This document shows, piece after piece, positions 22,821 to 33,229 of a stretch of 64,000 nucleotides of DNA. The translations under genes were made by a program, and so were the position numbers. The stretch spans positions 4,960,001 through 5,024,000 of the forward strand of contig NZ_VLKE01000001.1 of NCBI RefSeq assembly GCF_007830265.1. Direction: 5' to 3'. Position 1 is the stretch's first letter. Every line of letters begins with the position of its first letter. This DNA is from Micromonospora olivasterospora. Its GTDB lineage: Bacteria > Actinomycetota > Actinomycetes > Mycobacteriales > Micromonosporaceae. Under the pieces are notes generated by a model that ran no database searches, was not told the DNA's origin, and saw only the letters and a list, made by a program, of their open reading frames with translations.

Positions 22821-25501
22821 CGCGTCGATCCGTAGGGGATGATCACCTGGCCGGTGCGGTGCACCGCCCGGTCGAAGAAGAGCCCGCGCCACGGGCGTGG
22901 GTACCAGTCCGGGCCGCCCGTGCCCGGGTAGAGCGACGAGCCCAGCTCGGCGCCCTGCACGTCCAGCGCCACCCACGCCCCGATCTGGTCGGTGCGGGCG
23001 GCCGGCCCGCCGAGGTCCACGCGCATCCGGGCCACGCCCCGCCACCAGGCCAGCACGTGCGTACGCCGCTCCGGCCCGTCGTGCAGGATCCGCCGCAGGT
23101 GCTCCAGCCCGGTACGCGCACCGGCGCGCGCCGCCAGCCGGCCGGCCGCCGCGTCGACGGCGTACAGCAGCAGGTAGTGCGGGACGCCCGAGGCGCCGGG
23201 GCGGTCCAGTCCCGCCGCGGTCTCGGCCATCAGCTCGCCGACCGTCTCCTCGTCGTACCACGCCGCGTCGTCGGCGAGGTCGGCGTAGAGCTCCCGGGCG
23301 GCCGGATCGGCGTCCGGGTCGAGGCAGGCGAGGGAGAACCGGGCGGTGCCGGGCGGGTGCTGGCGGGCCAGGGACCGGGCGGCGGCGTCCAGCACGGCGC
23401 ACGCCTCGTCGACGCGGGTGCCGAGCACGGCCAGGTTCCGCCCGGGCGCCCGGGGCAGCCGCAGCGCCGCCGAGCGGGCCTGCACGTCGATGATCTCCCC
23501 GAGCAGCGCCACCGGGCTGCGCGGCGGCCCGCCGCCGTCGGGCGGGGTCAGCGCCCGGAAATCCGGGGCGTCGGCCAGCCGGGGGATGGCGTCGCCGTCG
23601 AAGAGGCGGGCCGGCTTCGCGTCCTGCGGGCGCATCCGCCACAGCCGGTGCTGCAGCTCGCTCCAGGCCTCCCAGTCGCTGGCCGACGGAATCCGGGCCA
23701 CCTGGTTGCCCTCGACGAGGCCGGACTCGGCGTTGACCACCGCGTGGTGGCGCGGCAGCGACTGGGCCGCGTCGTTGCGCTCGGCGAGGATGCGCAGCGC
23801 CTTGGGCAGCGCGATCCGCAGGGTGAACTGGGCGACCAGGGCGGGCCGCCCCCACAGCGCCTCGATGCCGCGGACGTCCTGCGACGCCAGCACCAGGTGG
23901 ATGCCCTGCGAGCGGCCCCGCCGCGCCAGGTCCTCCAGCAGGTCGGCGGCCTCCCGGGCCACCACGTCCCGGCCCGCCAGCAGGGCCTGGAACTCGTCCA
24001 CCACGGCGACGATCCGCGGCCAGTGCCCGGTCGGGTCGACCGCCCGCAGCTCGGCGAGCTTGGTCACCTCGTGCTTCTTCGCCGCGTCGGCCCGTCGGCG
24101 CAGCTCCTCGGCGAGGAAGCGCAGCAGGGCCAGGCCGAACTCCCGGTCGGTGTTGACGTTGATGCCGACCAGCCGCATGTGCGGCAGCCAGCTCGGGTCC
24201 CGCCGGCCCTGCGCGAACCGGGCGAAGGAGACCCCCTCCTTGAAGTCGAGCAGGTAGAACTCCAGCTCCGCCGGGGAGTAGCGGGAGGCCAGCGCGCCGA
24301 TCCAGGCGAAGATCAGGTTGGTCTTGCCGGTGCCGGACGGGCCGCCGATCAGCGCGTGCGGCGGGTAGTCGCCCAGGGTGAGCAGGACGGGCCGGCCGTG
24401 CGGGCCCTCGCCGATCGGCGCGGTCAGGCCGCCGGACGAGTCCTCCCGCCACATCAGCTCCGGCGGGGGGAGCAGATCCGTGAACGGTGCCGGCGGAGGT
24501 CCGGCGTTGACCCGGGCGGCGAGCTGCCGGCACGTCTCGGTGACCAGCGCGGGCGGGGGCGGCGGGTCCAGGGCCACCGGCAGGCCGGACGGGCCGCCGA
24601 CACGGGCCCCGTCGGGCTCCACCGCGATCCGGGTCACCGTCGGGTCGTCGGGCACGGGCACGCCGCGTACGACCAGGTGCACGCCGCACGCCGCGCCCGT
24701 GCGTACCACCCGGTCGAGTTGGCCGCGTTCGTGGCGGGACAGCTCGTCGCCGCCGAGCAGCACGGCCACCCGCCACGGCTCGGGGCGGCGGCCCGTGGCG
24801 GCGGCCAGTTCCCGCAGGGAGCGGTACTCGCCGGCGAGGACCGTCTCGTTGATCCGGCGGATCTGCTCCACCAGGTCGTCCAGCAGCCGGCCCAGCCCGC
24901 CCGGCCCCACGAAGGTCAGCAGCCCGGCCGTGCCGAGCGGCGCGAACCCGGCCAGCCCGCCGCCGAGGTGCTCCGGGTCGTACCCGAACAGCCGCACGGT
25001 GCCCGCGTCGGCCCGGCCGAGGCTGCGCAGCAGCAGGGCCGGCACCAGCGCGGCGCCGCCGTCGGCCTCGGCCCCGGACAGGTGCACGTGGCCGGCGTCG
25101 AGCAGGGGCACGAGCGCCGGCACCGGCTCCGCGCCGGGAACGCGGACCATGCCGACCCGTACGGCTCCGGGCGGCTCGCCCCGACCGGCCGGCGCGGCCC
25201 GCCACTCCGCCCAGTCCGCCGACGCCGCGCCGGGCGCCTCCCGGCGGGCCGCCTCGACGGCCCGGCGGGCCAGCTCGGCGATCCGGCTGGCGTGCCGGGC
25301 GTCGATCTCGGCCAGCCGCCGGTCCCGCTCGGCCCCCACCCGCTCCGGTACGGCCGCCGCCGCCCGGCGGACGCGGGCCAGCCGGTCCCGTGCGGCGGCC
25401 GACTCGGCCTCGGCGTCGGCCAGCCGGCTCCGGGTGGCGCCCATCGCGTCGGAGAGCATTCCCCGCACCCGGGTCACCAGTTGGGCGCGCCGGTCAGCCA
25501 T
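22817..25501 (-). CDS. FtsK/SpoIIIE-type three-lobed ATPase
   Basis: The 894-residue protein starts with a coiled coil (about 20-90). A first RecA-like lobe (about 110-300) has no P-loop (HVHLSGAEADGGA). The middle lobe has intact Walker A GGPSGTGKT (386-394), LLDFKEG (417-423) and Walker B IVAVVDEF (497-504), then VLASQDVRGIE and FTLRIALPKALRILAERNDA. A third lobe from about 680 is again degenerate (NLAVLGTRVDEACAVL). This triple arrangement with one active site recalls EccC of type VII secretion more than chromosomal FtsK, and no membrane segment is present. The start overlaps the upstream stop by eight bases. Confidence 0.85.
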   Translation of the reverse strand: MADRRAQLVTRVRGMLSDAMGATRSRLADAEAESAAARDRLARVRRAAAAVPERVGAERDRRLAEIDARHASRIAELARRAVEAARREAPGAASADWAEWRAAPAGRGEPPGAVRVGMVRVPGAEPVPALVPLLDAGHVHLSGAEADGGAALVPALLLRSLGRADAGTVRLFGYDPEHLGGGLAGFAPLGTAGLLTFVGPGGLGRLLDDLVEQIRRINETVLAGEYRSLRELAAATGRRPEPWRVAVLLGGDELSRHERGQLDRVVRTGAACGVHLVVRGVPVPDDPTVTRIAVEPDGARVGGPSGLPVALDPPPPPALVTETCRQLAARVNAGPPPAPFTDLLPPPELMWREDSSGGLTAPIGEGPHGRPVLLTLGDYPPHALIGGPSGTGKTNLIFAWIGALASRYSPAELEFYLLDFKEGVSFARFAQGRRDPSWLPHMRLVGINVNTDREFGLALLRFLAEELRRRADAAKKHEVTKLAELRAVDPTGHWPRIVAVVDEFQALLAGRDVVAREAADLLEDLARRGRSQGIHLVLASQDVRGIEALWGRPALVAQFTLRIALPKALRILAERNDAAQSLPRHHAVVNAESGLVEGNQVARIPSASDWEAWSELQHRLWRMRPQDAKPARLFDGDAIPRLADAPDFRALTPPDGGGPPRSPVALLGEIIDVQARSAALRLPRAPGRNLAVLGTRVDEACAVLDAAARSLARQHPPGTARFSLACLDPDADPAARELYADLADDAAWYDEETVGELMAETAAGLDRPGASGVPHYLLLYAVDAAAGRLAARAGARTGLEHLRRILHDGPERRTHVLAWWRGVARMRVDLGGPAARTDQIGAWVALDVQGAELGSSLYPGTGGPDWYPRPWRGLFFDRAVHRTGQVIIPYGSTR

Positions 25502-26486
25502 CGGAACCCCGGCGCGTGGAGCCGTGGGGAGCGGGCCGGCCGCCCGTCGGCGCGGCCGACCCGCCGCCGTCGCCCACAGGACGGTCCGTGCCGGGGCGAC
25601 CGCCGTCGGCGGGGGGCTTCCCGGCGGCGGGCTCCTCGGTGTCGCGGGGCAGATTCCTGCCGAGCCGGGCCAGCAGCACGCCGGTCACCACGCCGGCGGT
25701 CACCGCCGGATCGGCGGCGTGCGGCTGCTCCCCGGAGCGCTGCGGCGGGGGCATCCGGCACACCCTGGTCAGCAGAGTGTCCAGCACCGGCGCGGGCAGG
25801 CCGGGCAGCAGGTCCCGGACCCGGCCGTCCAGCTCCCGCCGGAGCCGGGCCAGATCGTCGGCGCGGGGCGGGTGGCCGAGCAGCTCCCCGGCCAGCTCGC
25901 GCAGCAGCGGCGGCGCGATCGCGGCCAGCCCCAGACCGACGTCGGCGTGCGCGGCGCGCAGCTCGCGGTGCAGCCGGTCCCGGTCGCCGGCGCGGACCCC
26001 GTCGGCCACCCGGCGCAGCAGCTCCCGGGAGTCGCCGACCTGCTCGTCCGGCTCGTCCGGGCCGCCCTCCCGGCCGCCGGTCAGCTCCGCCACCCGGACC
26101 GCCCACCAGCGGCGCAGCACCGGGTTGTCGTCCCCGGCGGCCGGCGGCGGCGCGGCGCCGGGCGGGGCGTCGCGGGGCGCGTCGTGCGCCGGCCGCCGGT
26201 CGCCGGACGGCCGCGGGGCGGGCGCGCCGTCGGGGGCCAGCCCGATCGCGGCCAGGTACGCCGACAGCTGCTCCTGGGCGACCCGCAGCGCGTGCCCAGC
26301 GGACTCGGCGTGCTCGGTCGCGGCGGACAGCTCGGGCACCCCCAGCGGGTTCGCCGACTCCTGTCGCACCCAGCGCAGCCGCTCGGTGGCCTGGCCGAAC
26401 TTCTCCAGCGCCAGGGCGAGCTGGGCCAGCGGCAGTTCCTCGGACGCGGCCCGCAGCCGTGCCCCGATGTCCTCGACGATGGACAT
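25494..26486 (-). CDS. Unrecognised 330-residue helical protein, second gene of the FtsK-ATPase operon
   Basis: The product begins with a helical region (SIVEDIGARLRAASEELPLA, then ALALEKFGQATERLRWVRQE), has a Pro/Ala-rich linker near 105-125, a second helical domain (about 130-270) and a disordered, Pro/Gly-rich tail. There is no signal peptide. The N-terminal ~95 residues resemble the length and helicity of secreted helical-hairpin proteins, but I see no WxG motif. The start ATG 26486 is eight bases after the stop of the small first gene. Confidence 0.7.
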   Translation of the reverse strand: MSIVEDIGARLRAASEELPLAQLALALEKFGQATERLRWVRQESANPLGVPELSAATEHAESAGHALRVAQEQLSAYLAAIGLAPDGAPAPRPSGDRRPAHDAPRDAPPGAAPPPAAGDDNPVLRRWWAVRVAELTGGREGGPDEPDEQVGDSRELLRRVADGVRAGDRDRLHRELRAAHADVGLGLAAIAPPLLRELAGELLGHPPRADDLARLRRELDGRVRDLLPGLPAPVLDTLLTRVCRMPPPQRSGEQPHAADPAVTAGVVTGVLLARLGRNLPRDTEEPAAGKPPADGGRPGTDRPVGDGGGSAAPTGGRPAPHGSTRRGSDG

Positions 26487-26494
26487 GCGCGCCC

Positions 26495-26755
26495 CTACAG
26501 CGTGGAGATGTAGAGCTGCGCCTGCTCCACCGCGACCAGGGTGGCCGCGAGGCACTCCTCCAACTCCTGGCTGGCCTGTGTCAGCGCGGCCTGCGCCGCC
26601 TCGACCGTCTCGTGGCCGCTGCCCTCCAGCGCCCCGGCCAGGGTCTGCTGTGCCTCGGCCAGCTTCTCGCCGGCCGCCTGTACGGCTGTCTGTCCCTCGC
26701 CGATCTGTTGGAGGGCGACATCGATGGCTGCCTTCAGCTCGGCGACGCTCGCCAC
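26495..26755 (-). CDS. Small helical protein, first gene of the FtsK-ATPase operon
   Basis: The 86-residue protein is almost entirely helical (ASVAELKAAIDVALQQIGEG, QTAVQAAGEKLAEAQQTL, ETVEAAQAALTQASQELEE), ending YISTL. Size and shape recall WXG100/ESX-type partners, but the WxG turn is replaced by GALEGSGHET. The start GTG 26755 is well supported by AGGAGG four to five bases upstream; an ATG at 26785 is less likely. As the first gene of an operon with an EccC-like ATPase it is a candidate substrate or adaptor. Confidence 0.72.
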   Translation of the reverse strand: MASVAELKAAIDVALQQIGEGQTAVQAAGEKLAEAQQTLAGALEGSGHETVEAAQAALTQASQELEECLAATLVAVEQAQLYISTL

Positions 26756-26944
26756 TGGACCTCCTGGGGGCGGGGAGATCTCCATTACAACCCATCCCCG
26801 TCGGGGAGAGAACATCCGCCCTGTGGGTCTTGCTGCCCCGGTGTCCGGTTGCGGCCCTGACGTGCGCGAAGTCTGTTCCCGGGCGCGGGGGCGGTCTCGT
26901 CGAGGGGCCACCCGGTTTCGTCGGCGGGACCCGATCCCGGCGCC

Positions 26945-27185
26945 GACCCCGCCATGCCGCCGACATCGCGGGGGGTCGGTTGGGTTGGGTCGGGTTGATC
27001 CCGCCATGTCGCCGGCATGGTGGGGTCTGGTTGGTGTTGACTCCGCTATGTCGCCGATACTGCGGGATCTGGTTGGCGTCGGCTCCGCCGGTCACCCGGC
27101 ATGGCAGGCGGTTCGGTTGGCGTTGACTCCGCCGTGTCGCCGGCATCGCTCGGTCGGTGATCCCCGCCGTGTCGGCGATACCGGG
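26945..27185. repeat. Degenerate tandem repeat, ~42-bp period, same palindrome family
   Basis: Units start at about 26945, 26994, 27036, 27078, 27122 and 27157 and follow GTTGAYTCCGCCATGTCGCC, GGCAT and GGGGTCTGGTTGG. The core CATGTCGCCGGCATG is a variant of the palindrome CATGTCGCCGACATG found at 12.3 and 48.1 kb. The gap from 26756 to 27198 holds these repeats and no credible gene. Several spurious short frames beginning at the palindrome ATG arise here. Confidence 0.75.
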
Positions 27186-27198
27186 CCGGGCCCGTGCC

Positions 27199-27582
27199 TT
27201 ACGCCTCGCCCCGCAGCCAACGGGGGCCGTACACCTCGGCGCCCAGCGCGCCTACCCGCTCGCGCAGCTCCCGGTCGGCCGTGACCACCAGCCGGCGACG
27301 ATCCGGTGCCGCCTCGACCAACTCGACCACGGTGTCGTCGCCGGATCCCCGCGCGGCCACCACCCGCACGCCCGGCGCACCTGGCACACTCCGGGCGGCC
27401 CCCTCGACGACGAGCACGACCTCGGTGGGTCCGGTCAGCCGCGGCGGCACCCCGTGTTCGGCCACCGGCGCGAGGGCGTCGCGGAGCCGGGCCGCCGCCC
27501 CGGCCCGGTCCCGCCACCAGCCGTCGGGGCGGGAACCGACGACGTTGGCGGCGTCCACGATCAGCAGCGGCCTCGGGTCCAT
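27199..27582 (-). CDS. NYN/PIN-like domain protein
   Basis: The 127-residue protein has the NYN/PIN acid pattern: LLIVDAANVVGSRPDGWWRD at the start (D10, N13), VVLVVEGAAR in the middle and RRLVVTADRELRERVGALGA with the late acidic residue, ending VYGPRWL. NYN proteins are metal-dependent RNases or nucleic-acid processing proteins; the target is unknown. The start ATG 27582 is preceded by GAGGG. It is divergent from the Clp gene across a repeat-rich gap. Confidence 0.78.
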   Translation of the reverse strand: MDPRPLLIVDAANVVGSRPDGWWRDRAGAAARLRDALAPVAEHGVPPRLTGPTEVVLVVEGAARSVPGAPGVRVVAARGSGDDTVVELVEAAPDRRRLVVTADRELRERVGALGAEVYGPRWLRGEA

Positions 27583-27697
27583 GCCCTCAGCCTGCCACCT
27601 GGGCCCCGACGCGCCGTGTACCCGCCCCCCGCCCCGTGCCCGCGTGTCCGCCCGTACCCCGCGCCCATGTGCCCCGGTCTCCGCCTGCCCCCGTGTC

Positions 27698-27827
27698 CGC
27701 CTGGCGTCCCGGGCCCGCGTGCGCGCCTGGCGTCCCGGGCCCGCGTGCGCGCCTGGCGTCCCGGGCCCGCGTGCGCGCCTGGCGTCCCGGGCCCGCGTGC
27801 GCGCCTGGCGTCCCGGGCCTGCCTGCC
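27698..27827. repeat. 26-bp tandem repeat, about five copies
   Basis: CGCCTGGCGTCCCGGGC starts at 27698, 27724, 27750, 27776 and 27802; the last copy diverges at its end. The 26-base period is not a multiple of three, so no repeat protein is encoded. It sits between the divergent NYN and Clp genes, in a gap (27583-27998) that otherwise contains only the Clp promoter. Each unit contains the self-complementary CCCGGG. Confidence 0.88.
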
Positions 27828-27909
27828 CGCGCGCTCCCGTGCCCGCCCGGCGCCCCGTGCCCGTGCGCCCCCGCCGCGTCCGGCGGCGGGGCGGCGGCGG
27901 TGGGCGGGC

Positions 27910-27934
27910 GTTTGTCGCTCCCACCGTCGGGTAG
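27910..27934 (+). promoter_or_regulatory. SigB/SigF-type promoter for the ClpC-like operon
   Basis: GTTT (27910-27913), a 15-base spacer and GGGTAG (27929-27934) lie 64 bases before the Clp start. No HspR-type (HAIR) or CtsR-type repeat was seen. Confidence 0.7.
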
Positions 27935-27998
27935 CCACGGCCGACCGTGCCGGCCCGACGGTACGGCGAGCGCGCCGACCCGACCGCGGAGGGCAGAG

Positions 27999-30550
<2,552 letters not shown>

Positions 30551-30554
<4 letters not shown>

Positions 30555-30748
30555 GCGAGCGGAGGGCGGAGATGACCGAGCCCGAGGAGAGCCGCGAGGA
30601 GACCGAACCCGAGTCGGAACGATCCGCGCCCATCGTGACGCCGCCGACGGCCAACCCAGGCCGGGTGCGGGTGCCGCCGGAGGGCGTGGGTCCCCAGCAC
30701 GGCGGCGAGCCGGAGCGACCCGGCCCGCCGTCCGGAGAGGAGGCGTGA
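30551..30748 (+). CDS. Small acidic protein overlapping the ClpC-like gene
   Basis: A 65-codon frame opens with ATG 30551 in the ATGA overlap of the Clp stop; ATG 30572 with GGAGGGCGGAG upstream is an equally good start (58 residues). The product is Glu/Pro-rich (PEESREETEPESERS) and probably disordered. No family is recognised. It lies between the Clp and DUF3140 genes with no gaps, so all three form an operon; an adaptor role for the unfoldase is only a guess. Confidence 0.5.
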
Positions 30749-31098
30749 TGGCACGAGAGCAGCGGATCGACCCGGAGGTCGACGTGCTCTGGGACGACTT
30801 CCACGCCGAGGTGAACGTCCCCTCGGAGCAACTGCGGCGCTGGCTGCTCACCCGCGGCTCCGGAGAGGAGGCGTTCGGGCCGGACCCGGACCTGGGCCTG
30901 CCCGAACCGGGCCGGCAGATCCTGCACGTGCTGGGCAAGCGCAAGGTCGACCTGACCCGGGAGGACGTCGAGGTGATGCGGGAGACGGTCGACCGCATCC
31001 GGGCCCTGACGGCCGAGCGGCCCGAGCGCGGCAACGCCGACGACGAGTGGCGGCGCGCCCTGCTCGACCTCGGCCACGACGTGCTCATCGAGCGCTGA
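30748..31098 (+). CDS. DUF3140 domain protein
   Basis: The 116-residue protein matches DUF3140: DVLWDDFHAEVNVPSEQLRR, WLLTRGS and GRQILHVLGKRKVDLTRED. Function is unknown. The start ATG 30748 has GGAGAGGAGG upstream. It is the last gene of the ClpC-like operon, and a hairpin follows. Confidence 0.82.
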   Translation: MAREQRIDPEVDVLWDDFHAEVNVPSEQLRRWLLTRGSGEEAFGPDPDLGLPEPGRQILHVLGKRKVDLTREDVEVMRETVDRIRALTAERPERGNADDEWRRALLDLGHDVLIER

Positions 31099-31135
31099 AC
31101 ACGTCCTCAGTGACGCCGAGCCGGGCCTGGACCGG

Positions 31136-31163
31136 CGGCACCCGGGCCGCGTCCCGGGTGCCG
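31136..31163. terminator. Hairpin between convergent DUF3140 and small minus-strand gene
   Basis: CGGCACCCGGG (31136-31146) pairs exactly with CCCGGGTGCCG (31153-31163) around a six-base loop. Confidence 0.65.
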
Positions 31164-31179
31164 GCCGCGTTGCCGGCAG

Positions 31180-31416
31180 CTATTCGGACTCCCTACTGGG
31201 CAGTTGCAGCCCGGCCGCGTCGGCGGCGGCCTGCCGGTCGGCGCGGGCCAGCTCCTCCCGGCTGAGCAGGTTGGCGTACTCGGTGATGTCGGCCGGGTTG
31301 GGCACCTCCGGCAGCCGGCGCAGAAAGGTCTCCACGTCGTCGGAGGCGGCGGTATGCGCGGCGGCTGCCTGACGTAGCAGCTCGCGCTCGTCCGCGGCGG
31401 GGTGCAGATCAGTCAT
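31180..31416 (-). CDS. Hypothetical 78-residue protein
   Basis: The frame encodes a small acidic, helical protein (HPAADERELLRQAAAAHTAA, then VETFLRRLPEVPNPADITEY). I do not know the family. Codon use fits the host genome, unlike the AT-richer island that starts immediately upstream of it. It faces the DUF3140 gene across a terminator hairpin. Confidence 0.5.
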   Translation of the reverse strand: MTDLHPAADERELLRQAAAAHTAASDDVETFLRRLPEVPNPADITEYANLLSREELARADRQAAADAAGLQLPSRESE

Positions 31417-31801
31417 GTCGCCCGGATACCCGCACTCGGACGATCTGCACCTGACTGCCGGATTGCGGATCCCCCGAGGAGGACAAGCGTCGGTGCGCTG
31501 CTGGGTGATATGTCAGCCTTTGTGGTCTTATGGCGTGGCGGTCCACCCGATCAAGGGTCGCCGTGCTAACTTCTTGTCGTTGTCCAACGGGGTGTAGTGA
31601 GGAAGGGTAACCGTCCACTCCCTTCGGGCCTCGATTCGGTCGTGGCTGGGAGTGGCTTTCATCTTTTTGGCACCTCTCGGCTTGATTCTCGATCGGCTCT
31701 CTGTGTCTGGCTGTTGACTAAGAAACGACATTGACAACCATCAATATATTGCATAGAGTTTCCTTGGCTCCCAAAAGTGGAGACCGAGGAGAGGGGCTAT
31801 T
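31417..31801. other. AT-richer intergenic start of the foreign island
   Basis: Base composition drops sharply here compared with the rest of the window. I find no convincing gene: short frames on both strands lack host-like codon use and ribosome-binding sites. The only clear signal is the sigma-70 type promoter at its right end. This may be the junction of a transferred segment. Confidence 0.6.
31731..31759 (+). promoter_or_regulatory. Consensus sigma-70 promoter of the secreted-protein gene
   Basis: TTGACA (31731-31736), a 17-base spacer and TAGAGT (31754-31759) precede the TTG start of the secreted protein by about 42 bases. This near-perfect housekeeping promoter is unusual in this GC-rich window. 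Confidence 0.7.
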
Positions 31802-32220
31802 TTGGAGAAAAAGAGAGCGGCTGGCGTGACGGCCCTGATGGTCGCCCTGTTCGTCGGGGGTATGGCCAGTGCCGCCTACGCCCGCAGTGGCAGCGGACCC
31901 ATTTAGGTCGGTAACACCTATGCCCACATCGACGGCAATGTCTACTGGTACCCGAACGGCAACAACCACGGCGGGATGCGGGTCTACGGTAACCTGTACG
32001 ACGACGAGGCCGACAGCAACAGCGTCAAGGTGAACGGCAGGGTCGCTGGATACAGCTACACCACGTTGTGGACCAACAGTAACGGCAACGGGAGTTACGT
32101 ATACGGCGCAAGGTCGTATACGACCCGCAGGCGACCATCGTTTATAGCGGCGACGTCCAGACCTGCCGCTATAACAGCCTTGGCGCCGACCAGTGCACCT
32201 CCGAGTACATGTCAAGGTGA
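31802..32220 (+). pseudogene. Secreted small protein, disrupted by a stop and a frameshift
   Basis: TTG 31802 (GAGGAGAGGGG upstream) opens a signal peptide (EKKRAAGVTALMVALFVGG, cleavage near AYA). The frame meets TAG at 31904-31906 but continues beyond it as good protein: GNTYAHIDGNVYWYPNG, MRVYGNLYDDEADSNSVKVN, then GRVAGYSYTTLWTNSNGNG. Near 32107 one base appears lost (GGCGC for GGCCGC), after which the next frame gives KVVYDPQATIVYSGDVQTC and ends at TGA 32218. The intact mature part would be about 105 residues, beta-rich with two cysteines. It probably was exported cargo of the neighbouring system. Family unknown. Confidence 0.7.
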
Positions 32221-33219
32221 GAGTGAGCTGATCTCAGCGACGCGAATGTGTTGATTGGTGCGACACGGATGAAGGCACTCAGGCCGGACAGTGCTGGAAG
32301 TGGACGTGAGGTCCTCGGTAGGTAGTTCTCACCACAAGATCACCCACACGGTGAGGACCCCACGTGATCGCATATCGTGCCATGGTCGACGTCCCGAGGG
32401 AACTCGTGCGGTACCTCAGCCGGCTGCTTGCCGCGGAACGCCGAGCCAAGGGGACACGGCGCGGCACCCGCGCGTTGACCTGCTTCTACCAGGCACTGCT
32501 GGTGCTGGTCTGGTTCCGCAAGGCCGAGGACGTGACCCTGCTCGGCGCCGGGTTCGGCATCTCCCGGGCGACCGCGTACCGCTACCGCGACGAGGGCATC
32601 GCCGTGCTCGCCGCGCAGGCGCAGGATCTGCACACCGCGCTGCGCCGAGTCGCCGACGACGGCTGGTCCCACGTGATCCTCGACGGCAAGCTGTTCGACT
32701 GCGACCGGCTCACCGAGACCACCCTGTCGGTCAAGGGCGAGATCATCGACGCCTGGTACTCCGGAAAGCACCGCGACTTCGGCGCGAACATCCAAGCGAT
32801 CATCCGCCCGGACGGACTGCCGATCTGGACATCGGCGGCGATGCCCGGGCACCTGCACGACACCAGCTGCGCCCGCGAACTCGGGGTGACCGCCGCGCTG
32901 AACTGGTCCGCCGCCGAACTGGACCTACCCGCACTGGCCGACTCCGGCTACGAAAGCGCAGGCCACGGCATCAAGACCCCAGTCAAGCAGCCTACTGACG
33001 GCAGCCGGCTCGCACCCGACAACCGCGCCTACAACCGGCTGCTGCGCGGGCTGCGCTGGCAAGGCGAACGCGGCTTCGCCATCCTGATCGGACGCTGGAA
33101 AACGCTACGCCATACCACCGCCAGCCCACGCCGGATCGGCGACGTCGTCGCCGCCGCGCTGCATCTGACTCATTTCGAGTACAAGTACCTACCCGAATCT
33201 TGTTGAGATCACTTCAGTG
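32221..33219 (+). mobile_element. IS5-type insertion sequence
   Basis: A transposase gene is bracketed by short inverted ends that share TGATCTCA (32229-32236, and reversed at 33204-33211). GTGA occurs at both outer edges (32217-32220 and 33217-33220) and could be the target duplication. Boundaries are accurate to a few bases only. The left edge abuts the stop of the secreted-protein pseudogene; the right edge stops about 11 bases before the ABC ATPase start codon. Confidence 0.65.
32364..33206 (+). CDS. IS5-family transposase
   Basis: The 280-residue DDE transposase has an N-terminal helix-turn-helix (GFGISRATAYRYRDEGIAVL) and a catalytic core with HVILDGKLFDCDRL (first Asp), LPALADSGYESAGHGIKTP (second Asp) and a late Glu in LLRGLRWQGERGFAIL. 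It appears full length and intact. The start is GTG 32364; GTG/ATG codons near 32382 are alternatives. Confidence 0.85.
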   Translation: MIAYRAMVDVPRELVRYLSRLLAAERRAKGTRRGTRALTCFYQALLVLVWFRKAEDVTLLGAGFGISRATAYRYRDEGIAVLAAQAQDLHTALRRVADDGWSHVILDGKLFDCDRLTETTLSVKGEIIDAWYSGKHRDFGANIQAIIRPDGLPIWTSAAMPGHLHDTSCARELGVTAALNWSAAELDLPALADSGYESAGHGIKTPVKQPTDGSRLAPDNRAYNRLLRGLRWQGERGFAILIGRWKTLRHTTASPRRIGDVVAAALHLTHFEYKYLPESC

Positions 33220-33229
33220 ACCCGAACTT

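Noticed and set aside
26495..26755. True WXG100 (EsxA-like) protein
   Set aside because: Size and helicity fit, but there is no WxG turn and no C-terminal YxxxD/E signal.
27698..27827. Second CRISPR-like or repeat-protein array
   Set aside because: Period 26 with no spacers, and 26 is not a multiple of three, so neither CRISPR nor a repeat protein.
31415..31737. Short frames on both strands in the AT-richer gap
   Set aside because: No ribosome-binding sites, odd composition and no recognisable motifs. One contains a protein-like AVHPIKGRRANFLSLSNGV, but that is too little to call a gene.
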